Shown here one piece after another: positions 44,273-52,772 of a DNA stretch of 64,000 nt. Positions within the stretch are counted from its first letter, which is position 1; the number at the start of each line of letters is the position of its first letter. The position numbers and the translations under genes were made by a program. This DNA is from Paraplanobispora siamensis (lineage in GTDB: Bacteria; Actinomycetota; Actinomycetes; Streptosporangiales; Streptosporangiaceae): positions 1 through 64,000 of the forward strand of contig NZ_BOOJ01000064.1 of NCBI RefSeq assembly GCF_016863175.1, read 5' to 3'. The notes beneath the pieces were generated by a model. It did no database searches. It was not told where the DNA came from and saw nothing but the letters and a program-made list of their open reading frames with translations.

Positions 44273-44287
44273 GGGACCTTCGCCTCT
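44273..44287. promoter_or_regulatory. DosR-like box upstream of PLDc_N-nitroreductase operon
   Basis: On the minus strand AGAGGCGAAGGTCCC, an excellent consensus match, 90 bp before the start at 44378. Confidence 0.65.
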
Positions 44288-44377
44288 ACACGGCGGCCGC
44301 ACCACCGGCGAGCATGACGGTAGACGGTCCGGGACCCCCGTGCGGGCGTGTCCCCGAGCCGGTGAGGAGGCTGTGAG

Positions 44378-44695
44378 ATGACCGGTAGATCGATCCGGCG
44401 TGCGCGCAGGATGCGGTGGGACGACATGTCGCCGCGTCAGCGTGGCGCCGTCATCGCGCTGGCGTCGATCGAGTTCGCGCTCACCTCCGCCGCCGCGGTG
44501 GACCTGTGGCTGCGGCCGCAGTCCGGTGTGCGGGGACACAAGGCACTGTGGTGGCCGGTGATCTTCGTCCAGCCGGTCGGCCCGATCCTGTACCTGCTGC
44601 TGGGCCGTCACCCCGGCGACACCGGCACCGCGCCGTCGCCGCCGGCCCCCGAGCCGGCACCGGCCGAGCGGCGCGCGGTCGCCCCTTCCCCATGA
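44378..44695 (+). CDS. Small membrane protein with PLDc_N-like domain
   Basis: 105 aa from ATG 44378 behind GAGGAGG. Two helices (VIALASIEFALTSAAAVDLW and WWPVIFVQPVGPILYLLLGR) make the PLD N-terminal domain found at the start of cardiolipin synthases and as free-standing proteins. The C-terminal 25 residues are Pro/Ala/Glu-rich. It lies 10 bp before the nitroreductase-membrane gene, in one operon under the box at 44273. Confidence 0.82.
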   Translation: MTGRSIRRARRMRWDDMSPRQRGAVIALASIEFALTSAAAVDLWLRPQSGVRGHKALWWPVIFVQPVGPILYLLLGRHPGDTGTAPSPPAPEPAPAERRAVAPSP

Positions 44696-44705
44696 GGTGA
44701 CGGTC

Positions 44706-45803
44706 ATGACCCGGGCCGCCGCGCCGAGCGCCCGCCGCCCGCGCCGGGTCTTGGACCGGGTGCAGACGCGCCTGGTCAACCCGGTGGTACGGCGGCTGCT
44801 GGGCACCCCCTGGCACGATCTGGTGTCCCGGTGGGTCGTCCTGCTGACGCTCACCGGCCGCCGCAGCGGTGCCGCGATCACGGTGCCTGTCCAGTACGCC
44901 CAGGACGGCGACGTGCTCACCCTGGTCAGCAGGCGCTCCCGGAACTGGTGGCGCAACCTGGAGGGCGGCGCCGCGCTCCGGCTCGTCCTGCGCGGCGCCG
45001 GGCGCACCGGCCGGGCGGTCGTCAGCCGGGACCCCGAGCGGGTCCGCGCGGCGCTGTCGGCCGTGGGGCGCACCGTCGGCAGGGAGGGGAACCTCATGCC
45101 GGTGGAGGAGGCCGTGGCCGTCACCGTGCGCCTGGACCCCCTCGACCCGGCGGACGCCCCGCGGCCGTGGCCCGCGGACCGCAGGTGGCTGCGGCGCTGG
45201 ATCGTCGCGGTCACCGCGGGGGAGATCCTCGGCTTCTCGGTGCCCGCGCTGACCGGTCCCGCGGTGGCCGACCCCGGGTGGGCCGTACTGGGCGTCGCGC
45301 CGCTGCTCCAGGCCGCCGCGATCCTGATGGCCGGCCTGGTCGAGGGGACCGTCCTGGGACTGGCCCAGGCCTACGCGCTGCGGACGGCGCTGCCCTCGGT
45401 GGGCACCGGCTCCTGGGTGCGGGCGACCGCGGCCGGGGCGGCCGTCGCCTGGGCCATCGGCGCCGTCCCGATCGTCCTCGGCGAGGGGATCACGAAATGG
45501 CCGGTCGCGGTGGTCGTGCTGCTGGGGCTGGTCTTGCTGGCGGCCATGGGCTTGTTCCAGTGGCGGGTGCTGCGCCGCCGGGTGGCCGGGGCCGCGTGGT
45601 GGATCGCCGCCAGCGCGGGCGCCTGGCTGGTCGCCCTGGGCGTGTTCTTCGCGGTGGCCTCGCCGCTGTGGCAGGAGGGCCAGCCCGGCTGGCTGACCGC
45701 GGTCATCGGGCTCTTCGGCGGCCTGCTCATGGCGGCCACCGCCGCCGTCCTCACCGGCCTGGCGATGCGGCGGCTGCTGCGCCGGCCCGTCGCGGGCCGG
45801 TGA
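44706..45803 (+). CDS. Deazaflavin-type nitroreductase domain fused to membrane domain
   Basis: 365 aa; ATG 44706 follows GAGGTGA (GTG 44697 is an alternative). Residues ~20-135 resemble the DUF385/Ddn split-barrel family (VVLLTLTGRRSGAAITVPVQ; NWWRNLEGGAALRLVLRGAG), which use F420H2 or bind hydrophobic cofactors. Residues ~165-350 form about six membrane helices (EILGFSVPALTG; AAILMAGLVEGTVLGLAQAY; WAIGAVPIVLGEG; VVVLLGLVLLAAMG). The fusion is unusual and would place the oxidoreductase at the membrane. Confidence 0.82.
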   Translation: MTRAAAPSARRPRRVLDRVQTRLVNPVVRRLLGTPWHDLVSRWVVLLTLTGRRSGAAITVPVQYAQDGDVLTLVSRRSRNWWRNLEGGAALRLVLRGAGRTGRAVVSRDPERVRAALSAVGRTVGREGNLMPVEEAVAVTVRLDPLDPADAPRPWPADRRWLRRWIVAVTAGEILGFSVPALTGPAVADPGWAVLGVAPLLQAAAILMAGLVEGTVLGLAQAYALRTALPSVGTGSWVRATAAGAAVAWAIGAVPIVLGEGITKWPVAVVVLLGLVLLAAMGLFQWRVLRRRVAGAAWWIAASAGAWLVALGVFFAVASPLWQEGQPGWLTAVIGLFGGLLMAATAAVLTGLAMRRLLRRPVAGR

Positions 45804-45827
45804 AGGCGGCAAGAGCCCGGATCGATA

Positions 45828-45842
45828 AGAGTCCAAGGTCCC
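45828..45842. promoter_or_regulatory. DosR-like box upstream of Rv1733c-like paralogue 2
   Basis: AGAGTCCAAGGTCCC, 109 bp before the start at 45952. The other paralogue at 12421 has no such box. Confidence 0.65.
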
Positions 45843-45951
45843 GGTCCGTCCGCCCCGTACGGCCCTGCCGGGCACGCCGGCGATGCCGGACATTGAAGGC
45901 CCGGAGCCGGAAGGGCGGGCCTCGGGAGGGCGGCCTTACGGGAGGTGCGAG

Positions 45952-46554
45952 ATGCGGACCGTGACCGACTGGATGACCCGGTGCGTGCGCCGGTACCGGC
46001 TGGACGGCAACGAGTTGCGCCGCCGCTCCGACCGCCTGGAGACGGCGGCCGTGCTGACGGCGCTGGCCCTGGTCCTGCTCAGCGTGTGGCCCGCGATCGC
46101 CCTGGGGCAGCTGGTCTACGCCGACGGCCTGGCCGCCGAGCGCACCGGTCCCGGGGTGCGGGAGCTGGTGACGGCGACGCTGACGCAGGACGCGCCCGCC
46201 CCGGGGTTCGCCGGGGGAGAGAGGGTGCCGGAGCTGACGGTCGCGGCCCGCTGGACGACGGCCGCCGGCCAGGAGACGACCGGCCGGGTGGGTGTCTGGC
46301 CGGGGGCCAGGACGGGCGCCGTGACCCAGGTGTGGGTTGACGGAGACGGACGCGTCACCACCCCGCCCAAGCACCGGCTGGAGAGCGTGACCCGCGCCGT
46401 CGCCGCGGGCGCCGCCGTGCTGGCCGGGGCGGCGGGTACGGCGGCGCTGTGCCTGCTGGGTTTGCGATGGCTGCTGGACCGCGGGCGCTACGCCGAGTGG
46501 GAGGCCGCCTGGATCCGGGAGGTCGAGCGCGGTCACGGCCCCAGCCGGACCTGA
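45952..46554 (+). CDS. Rv1733c-like two-helix membrane protein, paralogue 2
   Basis: 200 aa from ATG 45952 with GGGAGG upstream. It has the same layout as the copy at 12421: DWMTRCVRRYRLDGNELRRR, a first helix (LTALALVLLSVWPAIALGQL), an extracytoplasmic domain (TQVWVDGDGRVTTPPKHRLE), a second helix and YAEWEAAWIREVERG. The two genes are nearly identical at the DNA level at both ends and differ mainly in the extracytoplasmic domain. The mycobacterial homologue is a DosR-induced antigen of unknown function. An IS element is inserted directly after its stop. Confidence 0.88.
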   Translation: MRTVTDWMTRCVRRYRLDGNELRRRSDRLETAAVLTALALVLLSVWPAIALGQLVYADGLAAERTGPGVRELVTATLTQDAPAPGFAGGERVPELTVAARWTTAAGQETTGRVGVWPGARTGAVTQVWVDGDGRVTTPPKHRLESVTRAVAAGAAVLAGAAGTAALCLLGLRWLLDRGRYAEWEAAWIREVERGHGPSRT

Positions 46555-46560
46555 GCCTTA

Positions 46561-47453
46561 GAGCTCCTAACAGAATGTGAGTCAGTGCTGGAGCCGCCGC
46601 CAGCAGATAATGGCGGCGGCCAGGATCATGAACGCCTCGTGGATGTCGTCGCGGATCTCCCAGCGGATCCGCAGTCGGCGGAAGTGGTGCAGCAAGGCCA
46701 GCGTCTGCTCCACCACCCAGCGATGTGTGCCCAGCCCGGAGCCGTGGCCGGTGCCGCGCCGGGCGAAGATCGGCTCGATCCGGCGCCTTCGCACCTGCCG
46801 CCGGTAGATCTCGTGGTCATAGGCCCGGTCGGCATAGATCACCGCGGGTCGGCGCCGGGGCCGGCCACGCTTGCCGCGGACCGGCGGGATCGCATCGATC
46901 AACGGAATCAGCTGCAGGATGTCGTTGCGGTTGCCGCCGCCCAAGCCCATGGCCAGCGGGATGCCGCTCCCATCGGTGATCACATGGTGCTTGGAGCCCG
47001 TCTTGCCCCGGTCAACCGGGCTCGGGCCGGTTTTGGGCCGCCCTTGAGCGCCCGCACCTGCGCACTGTCGATCACCGCCTTGGACCAATCCAGCCGATCA
47101 GCGGCATGCAACTGCGCCAAGAGCAGCTCGTGCAGGGCCTGCCAGACCCCGGCCTGGTGCCAGTCGCGCAGCCGCCGCCAGCACGTCATCCCCGAGCCAA
47201 AGCCCAGTTCCTGGGGCAGGAACTCCCAGGGGATCCCGGTGTAGAGCACGAACAAGATCCCGCACAGTACCTTGCGGTCATCCAGGCGGCGACGCCCCGG
47301 ATGGCGATAGCGCCGCTCGGCCGCCGGCAGCAGCGGCTCAATGCGCTGCCACAGCTCATCGGGCACCACCCACGGTGGCGGCTGGCCCTTCCTCACATTC
47401 CCTGGCTACACCGGCCAAGCCGCCTACGCCATACCCCATTTTGTTAGGAATTC
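46561..47453 (-). mobile_element. IS5-family (IS427-like) insertion sequence
   Basis: 893 bp with imperfect ends: GAGCTCCTAACAGAATG on the left and, on the other strand, GAATTCCTAACAAAATG on the right. It is flanked by a TTA direct repeat (46558-46560 and 47454-47456), the likely target duplication. It carries one two-frame transposase. The ends and frames look intact, so it may be active or recently inserted. It separates the Rv1733c-like gene from the ACP gene. Confidence 0.9.
46582..47396 (-). CDS. IS5-family transposase, made by -1 frameshift
   Basis: The first frame (47396 to 46980) starts MRKGQPPPWVVPDELWQRIE and carries the DUF4096 region and the first catalytic Asp (SKAVIDSAQVRALKGG). 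The second frame (to 46582) carries GKTGSKHHVITDGSGIPLAM, the second Asp in YADRAYDHEIYRR and the catalytic Glu in HRWVVEQTLALLHHF. The switch falls at CCCAAAA (47037-47031, minus strand), read C CCA AAA in the first frame, a canonical -1 slippery heptamer. The fused product would be about 271 aa, normal for the family. Confidence 0.88.
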
Positions 47454-47517
47454 TTAAGCCCGGCTGTGCCCTCTCGGCGGTCAAGCTCGGTGGTCAAGCT
47501 CGGTGGTCGGGCGGGGA

Positions 47518-47760
47518 TCAGACCCGCTTGGCGAGGAACTCCACTCCGGAGGCCACGGTCGCGAACTCGGGATAGTCGTCCTCGTCGATCCGGTATCCGC
47601 TGGCGTCGCTCAGCGTCTCGACGAAGTTGAGGAAGTCGAGGGAGTCCAGTTCGAGGACGTCGCGGAAGTCGGCGTCCGGGGCGAGGGCGCCGATGTCGGC
47701 GTCCGGGGCGACCTGGCTGAGGGCGTCCGTGATGAGTTCTCGGGCCTGTTGCGGGGTCAT
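47518..47760 (-). CDS. Acyl carrier protein
   Basis: 80 aa from the ATG at 47760, overlapping the E2 stop (ATGA). The phosphopantetheine site is ELDSLDFLNFVETLSDA (Ser ~40), and the four-helix pattern is complete. It is the last gene of an E1alpha-E1beta-E2 operon rather than of a fatty-acid operon. The context suggests it accepts an acyl group from the E2 enzyme or serves a linked acyltransferase; neither is shown. Confidence 0.92.
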   Translation of the reverse strand: MTPQQARELITDALSQVAPDADIGALAPDADFRDVLELDSLDFLNFVETLSDASGYRIDEDDYPEFATVASGVEFLAKRV

Positions 47761-49283
47761 AGCTCCTCCGGGTGGTTGAGCAGCCGGTCGACGGCGGACA
47801 GGAAACGGCTGCCGGTGTAGCCGTCGGTGGCGCGGTGGTCGGCGGCGAGGGTGACCTCGACCAGTGGGCGGACGCCGAGCAGGCCGTCCACCGCCCACGG
47901 GCGGTCCACGATCTTGCCGAAGCCGACGAGGGCGACCTGGGGCGGGTAGATGACGCCGTGGACGGTCTGCACGCCCTGGTCGCCGAGATTGGTGACGGTG
48001 ATGGTGGCCTCGGTCATCTCGGCCTGCCGCAGCCGTCCGGCGCGGGAACGGGCGACGAGGTCCTTCAGCCCGGCCATGAGATCGTCCAGGGCGAGGTCCG
48101 CCGCCCCGTGCAGCGCCGGGGCGATGAGGCCGCCGCCCTTGAGCGAGACCGCCACACCGAGGTGCACGGCCCGGCCGGGGGCGAAGGCGTCGTCGATCCA
48201 GAAGCCGTTGAGCGCCGGGACCTCCCGGGCGGCCAGGGCGGACGCCTTCAGCAGCAGGGCCGCGGGCAGCAGGCGCCGGGCGACGGGCAGGTCGCGGTTG
48301 CGCTCCCGCAGCCACGCCAGGGCCGTGCTCATGTCCACGGTGGTGGCGAGGTAGTAGTGCGGGATCTCCCGCTTGGAGCGGGCCATCGCCCGGGCGATGG
48401 CCTGCCGCATCGCCCTCTGCCGCCGCGCCGCCTCCGGTCTCGCCCGGCCCTTCGCGACCCGGTCCGGCGCGGCCTTCGCGCTTTTCTCCGGCATGGCCCG
48501 CGATTTCTCCGGTACGGCCCGCGCCGGCTCGCCCGTCCGGGAGGCCGCCCGCCGTACGTCATCGGCGCGGATCGCCCCGGTACGGCCGGTGCCGGGCACA
48601 TCGGCGAGGTCGACGCCGAGATCGCGGGCGAGCCGGCGGGCCAGCGGGGAGGCCTTCGGCCGGGACGGCCGCCCGGCGTGCTCGACGTCGGATCTGGTGA
48701 TTCTCCCGCCCGGGCCCGTGCCGTGCAGGGCGGCGAGGTCGACGTGGCGCTCCTCGGCCAGGTGCCGCACCAGGGGGGAGGTGACCGGCGGCGCGGGAAC
48801 GGGCGGGGCCGGGGTCTCCGGGACGGACATCACCGGGACGGGTGTCTCCGGAACGGGCGGAGCCGACGTCTCCGGAGCCGGAACTTCCGCGGCGGGCGGT
48901 TCCGGAGCCTCCGCGGCCGGTGGTTCCGGGGTGGGCTTCTCCCGGACGGGCAAGGCCGGGGTCTCCACGGCCGATGCCTCCGGGGTCTCCGCGGACGGCG
49001 GTTCCGGGGTGGGCCCCTCCTGGACGGACGGGGCGGCCTGCCGGCCGTCGCCGATGAGGGCGAGCGGGGTGCCGACGGGGACCCGGGACCCGGCCTCGAC
49101 CAGGACGGCCTCGATGACGCCGCTCTGGAAGGACTCGACCTCGATGACGGCCTTGTCGGTGTCGATGAGAGCGATGGGCTCACCCCTGCCGATCCGGTCA
49201 CCGGGCTTGACCAGCCATTCGATGACGGTGCCGGACTCCATGTCGGCGCCCAGGGAGGGCATGAGGAACTCCTGGCCGCTCAT
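47757..49283 (-). CDS. Dihydrolipoamide acyltransferase (E2) with two subunit-binding domains
   Basis: 508 aa. One lipoyl domain (~3-75; lysine in [15 protein letters not shown]), a long Pro/Glu/Ala linker (~85-165), then two E1/E3-binding segments in tandem ([20 protein letters not shown] ... GGRITRSDV and [20 protein letters not shown] ... GAIRADDV) and a catalytic domain ending [20 protein letters not shown] (HxxxDG). It passes an acyl group from lipoamide to an acceptor, normally CoA. No E3 gene is in the operon. Two binding segments are unusual; most E2 proteins have one. Confidence 0.92.
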   Translation of the reverse strand: MSGQEFLMPSLGADMESGTVIEWLVKPGDRIGRGEPIALIDTDKAVIEVESFQSGVIEAVLVEAGSRVPVGTPLALIGDGRQAAPSVQEGPTPEPPSAETPEASAVETPALPVREKPTPEPPAAEAPEPPAAEVPAPETSAPPVPETPVPVMSVPETPAPPVPAPPVTSPLVRHLAEERHVDLAALHGTGPGGRITRSDVEHAGRPSRPKASPLARRLARDLGVDLADVPGTGRTGAIRADDVRRAASRTGEPARAVPEKSRAMPEKSAKAAPDRVAKGRARPEAARRQRAMRQAIARAMARSKREIPHYYLATTVDMSTALAWLRERNRDLPVARRLLPAALLLKASALAAREVPALNGFWIDDAFAPGRAVHLGVAVSLKGGGLIAPALHGAADLALDDLMAGLKDLVARSRAGRLRQAEMTEATITVTNLGDQGVQTVHGVIYPPQVALVGFGKIVDRPWAVDGLLGVRPLVEVTLAADHRATDGYTGSRFLSAVDRLLNHPEEL

Positions 49284-50290
49284 GACGCGATCACCCGGCG
49301 GGCGGCGGCGACGATGGCGGGGACCTGTGGGAGCGCCGCCTCTTCCAGGTGACGGGCGTAGGGGATGGGCACCTCCGCGGTGCAGACCCGCTCGACCGGC
49401 GCGTCGAGCTCGTAGAAGGCGTGCTCGACGATGCGCGCGCTGACCTCGGCGGACAGGCTGCCGGAGCGCCAGCCCTCATCGACGATCACCGCCCGGTGGG
49501 TGCGGGTCACCGACTCGACGATCAGGGAGTCGTCGAGCGGGCGCAGGACGCGGAGGTCGATCACGTCGGCCTCGACGCCGCCGGAGGCCAGCTCCTCGGC
49601 GGCCTTCATGGCCTTGTGCAGGGTGCCTCCGTAGGCGATGAGCGTGATGTCCCGGCCGGAGCGGCGCAGCGCGGAACGGGTGATGCCGACCGGTCCGGGC
49701 CGGAGCACGCCGGAGGTGTTGTAGAGCGACCCGTGTTCGAAGATCAGGACGGGGTCGGGGTCCTCCAGCGCGGGCCAGAGCATGCCGCGGGCGTCCTCCA
49801 GCGTCGCCGGGGCCAGGATGCGCAGCCCGGGGATATGGGCGTACCAGCCCTCGAGGCTGTGGGAGTGCTGGGCCGCGAGCTGCCGTCCGGCGCCGGTGGT
49901 CATCCGGATCACCAACGGGATGTTGAGCTGGCCGCCGGACATGTGCAGCAGCGTGGCGGCGTTGTTGAGGATCTGGTCCAGGGCCAGCAGGCTGAAGTTG
50001 ACCGTCATGATCTCTACGATCGGCCGCATGCCGCCGAGGGCGGCGCCGATGCCCGCGCCGACGAACGCCGACTCCGACAGCGGTGTGTCGCGGATCCGCT
50101 CGGGCCCGAACTCCTCCAGCAGGCCCAGGCTGACGGCGAAGCAGCCACCGTAGGCGCCCACGTCCTCGCCCATGAGGAAGACGCGCTCGTCGCGGTGCAT
50201 CGCCTCGCGGATCGACTCCCGTACGGCCTCGCGGTAGGTGATGGCGGCCTGGTCCTCGCGCCTGGCGGGCCGGGCTGTCCTGGTGCTCAT
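49280..50290 (-). CDS. pdhB: 2-oxoacid dehydrogenase E1 beta subunit
   Basis: 336 aa from the ATG at 50290. Transketolase pyrimidine-binding features: [60 protein letters not shown], and a C-terminal domain with [20 protein letters not shown]. It pairs with the alpha subunit to make the thiamine diphosphate enzyme of a pyruvate-, acetoin- or branched-chain-type complex. ATGA overlaps with both neighbours show tight coupling. Confidence 0.93.
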   Translation of the reverse strand: MSTRTARPARREDQAAITYREAVRESIREAMHRDERVFLMGEDVGAYGGCFAVSLGLLEEFGPERIRDTPLSESAFVGAGIGAALGGMRPIVEIMTVNFSLLALDQILNNAATLLHMSGGQLNIPLVIRMTTGAGRQLAAQHSHSLEGWYAHIPGLRILAPATLEDARGMLWPALEDPDPVLIFEHGSLYNTSGVLRPGPVGITRSALRRSGRDITLIAYGGTLHKAMKAAEELASGGVEADVIDLRVLRPLDDSLIVESVTRTHRAVIVDEGWRSGSLSAEVSARIVEHAFYELDAPVERVCTAEVPIPYARHLEEAALPQVPAIVAAARRVIAS

Positions 50291-51267
50291 GACGTCACCT
50301 CGCTGTAGACGAACCGGGTGAGGTCCTCGACCGGCTCCAGGGGCGCCCGCTCGGCGAAGGCGACCGCCCGGTCGATCTCCTCGGTGATCTCCTTGTCCAT
50401 GACCCTGACGTCGTCGTCGGTGAGGTCGCCGGCCGCCTTCATCCGCTCGGCCAGTGAGCTGACCGGGTCGCGGTGCTTCCACTCCTCGATCTCGGTCTTG
50501 GTCCGGTAGCGGTCGGGGTCGTACATCGAGTGGGCGCGGAAGCGGTAGGTGCGCAGCTCCAGGAAGTGCGGCCCGGCCCCGGCGCGGATCGACTCGGTGG
50601 CCCGTGCCGCCGCGTCCGCGACGGCCGCCGCATCCATGCCGTCCACCGGCCAGGCCACCACGTCGTAGGCGGCCGCGCGCAGCGCCAGGTCGGTCTCGGC
50701 CTGTGAGCGGGCCAGCGCGGTGCCCATCGCGTACCGGTTGTTCTCGCAGGCGAACAGCACCGGCAGCCGCCACAGCGAGGCGAGGTTGAGGCACTCGTGG
50801 AACTCGCCCTCGGCCATCGCGCCCTCGCCGAAGAAGCACACGGTCACCCGGCTGCGGCCCTGGCACCGGTCGGCCAGGGCGAGGCCGACGGCGATCGGCA
50901 GGCCGCCGCCGACGACCGCGTTGCCGCCGTAGAAACGGCGGGAGGCGTCGAAGATGTGCATCGAGCCGCCGCGGCCCCGGCTGCAACCGGCCGCCCTGCC
51001 GTACATCTCCGCCATGATCTCGGTCATCGGCAGGCCGCGCGCCAGCGCGTGGCCGTGCTCGCGGTAGGTGGACACGACCGCGTCGTCCGCGGTCAGGACG
51101 TGACAGACGCCGGCGGCGACCGCCTCCTCGCCGATGTACAGGTGCATGAACCCGCGGATCTTCTCGGTGCTGTACAGCTCCACGCACCGCTCCTCGAAGC
51201 GGCGGATGCGCAGCATCTGGCGGAGCAACTCCGTTTCCCGATGGGGGGATGTTCTCTTCTCGGACAT
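50287..51267 (-). CDS. pdhA: 2-oxoacid dehydrogenase E1 alpha subunit
   Basis: 326 aa from the ATG at 51267. It has the thiamine diphosphate/Mg motif [20 protein letters not shown] ... [10 protein letters not shown] (GxGxxx...NN, with GEGA replacing the common GDGA), [15 protein letters not shown] and [15 protein letters not shown], where the Ser/His region is phosphorylated in animal enzymes. It decarboxylates pyruvate or a related oxoacid or acetoin. It is the first gene of a four-gene operon with a DosR-like box 64 bp upstream. Confidence 0.93.
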   Translation of the reverse strand: MSEKRTSPHRETELLRQMLRIRRFEERCVELYSTEKIRGFMHLYIGEEAVAAGVCHVLTADDAVVSTYREHGHALARGLPMTEIMAEMYGRAAGCSRGRGGSMHIFDASRRFYGGNAVVGGGLPIAVGLALADRCQGRSRVTVCFFGEGAMAEGEFHECLNLASLWRLPVLFACENNRYAMGTALARSQAETDLALRAAAYDVVAWPVDGMDAAAVADAAARATESIRAGAGPHFLELRTYRFRAHSMYDPDRYRTKTEIEEWKHRDPVSSLAERMKAAGDLTDDDVRVMDKEITEEIDRAVAFAERAPLEPVEDLTRFVYSEVTS

Positions 51268-51330
51268 CGGCTCGATCCGTCCTTGCGACGACTTCCAATT
51301 TCACCTTGCGACGGGCCCGGCACCGCAGAC

Positions 51331-51345
51331 AGAGACGAAAGTCCC
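51331..51345. promoter_or_regulatory. DosR-like box upstream of E1-E2-ACP operon
   Basis: AGAGACGAAAGTCCC, 64 bp before the E1 alpha start on the minus strand. Confidence 0.6.
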
Positions 51346-51434
51346 TCTCCACGAGGCAGTTCGGCCGTGGACGTGGAGTCCTGCGGCATGGTGGGCCCGG
51401 GGTGCGGCGAGACCGCCGCGCCGGTCGCCGCCGG

Positions 51435-52124
51435 TCAGGCCCGGTCCTCCCGCGCGGCCGGGCCGCCGCGCACGATCATCGTGATGGCGGCGGGTACCAG
51501 CCAGACGACGAGCGCGGGGTACAGCAGGTAGCTCAGCGCGCCGCCGGGCGCCAGCGGACCGTTGTAGGCGAAGGCGCTGACGGACAAGAGCGCGTGCGCC
51601 ACGGCGGCGGCGGCGCCCAGCCACCCCAGCCAGGGCGGGAAGGCCCCGTGGCGCAGGGAGACCGCCGCGACGGCCGCGAGCATCACCGCCACCGGCACGT
51701 TGGCCAGGGTGAAGACGGCGTTCGTCAGCGCCACCAGCCCGGCCGACACCTGCTCCGGAGGTGCCGTGGCCAGCCCGACCTGGAACGCCTGGGCCACGAG
51801 GTTGATCGTGACCTGGGCGACGCCCGCGCCGAAGGCCAGCGTGGACAGTCGTTGCGAGCCGCCCTCGGCCGCGGCCAGGAAGGCGCGCAGACCGGCGAGG
51901 AACCACAGCAGCGCCGCCGCTCCGATCACGAACAGCGCGCTCTGGGCCAGCATCGCCGATCCGTTGGCGGCGAAAAACGCGGTGATCTGCCCGGCCGGGG
52001 CGTCGGGGCTCACCCCGCCCCGCTCGAAGACCGCCGCCGCGGCTCCGGCCGCGACGGCGACCAGGCCCCCGGTGGCTCCCCACCGCTCCCGGGTCGTGAT
52101 GTTCACTGTTGTCGTGGTGTTCAC
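51435..52124 (-). CDS. Six-helix membrane protein (DUF4386-like)
   Basis: 229 aa from GTG 52124, eight bases after AGGAGG. Six hydrophobic helices ([97 protein letters not shown]) resemble the DUF4386-type membrane proteins. There is no recognisable catalytic residue. It lies between the dehydrogenase and ATPase operons, 46 bp after the ATPase subunit D stop, and could be the last gene of that transcript. Confidence 0.75.
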   Translation of the reverse strand: MNTTTTVNITTRERWGATGGLVAVAAGAAAAVFERGGVSPDAPAGQITAFFAANGSAMLAQSALFVIGAAALLWFLAGLRAFLAAAEGGSQRLSTLAFGAGVAQVTINLVAQAFQVGLATAPPEQVSAGLVALTNAVFTLANVPVAVMLAAVAAVSLRHGAFPPWLGWLGAAAAVAHALLSVSAFAYNGPLAPGGALSYLLYPALVVWLVPAAITMIVRGGPAAREDRA

Positions 52125-52169
52125 GGTGACCACCTCCTCGTGGACGGGGTCGTCCGGACTATGCGCCGC

Positions 52170-52772
52170 TCAGGGGGGAACCTCCCGGCGGGCGCGGCGG
52201 ACGCGGATGCCGTCCGCACGTTCCAGCTCGTCGAGGGCCGTCTCCAGCTCGGCGAGCGCGGTCTCCAGCGCGGGCACCCAGCGCTCCCGAAGGGCGTGGA
52301 TGCGGCGGCGGGTGGCGTCCACCTCGGCTCCGACGATGCGGGCGGCCGCCAGCGCGGCGGCGTGCCGCGCCGCGGCCTGCAGCGCCGTACGGCAGGCGGC
52401 CCGGGCCGGAACCAGCGCCGCGGTGAGCGGCAGGGATTCCGGTGGCGGGGGGAAGGCGCAGGTGACCCGGGCCGGGTAGCTCGTGCCCATGACGTCGGCC
52501 CACTCCAGGCGGACATCGGTGAGCTCGCCGGCGGCAGGCCGCAGGGCCCGCTCACCGCCCAGCAGCGCGGCGCGCAGGGTCCACGCGTCGGCCTCGGCGG
52601 CGGCCCGCGCCCACTCCCGTCCGGTCTCCCGGCTGAGCAGGACCAGCCTGTCGTGCTCGCGCCGCAGGATGCGCAGCTTGCGGTCCAGCAGGTCCAGACC
52701 GCGGCGGGCGGTGCCGAGCCGGCGTCGCAGCCACAGCTTCCCGGAGCGGCCCGGGGGCAGGCGCAGTCTCAT
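52170..52772 (-). CDS. atpD: A/V-type ATPase subunit D (central stalk)
   Basis: 200 aa, mostly two long antiparallel helices: RLPPGRSGKLWLRRRLGTAR with LDLLDRKLRILRREHDRL at the start, and AARIVGAEVDATRRRIHALR with ERWVPALETALAEL at the end. This is the subunit-D signature for the rotor shaft that turns inside the A3B3 head. The start overlaps the subunit B stop. It is the last ATPase subunit of the operon. Confidence 0.88.
   Translation of the reverse strand: MRLRLPPGRSGKLWLRRRLGTARRGLDLLDRKLRILRREHDRLVLLSRETGREWARAAAEADAWTLRAALLGGERALRPAAGELTDVRLEWADVMGTSYPARVTCAFPPPPESLPLTAALVPARAACRTALQAAARHAAALAAARIVGAEVDATRRRIHALRERWVPALETALAELETALDELERADGIRVRRARREVPP

Noticed and set aside
46582-47396. 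Transposase interpreted as a pseudogene because of the frame change
   Set aside because: The break coincides with a canonical -1 slippery heptamer, and both halves keep the catalytic residues.
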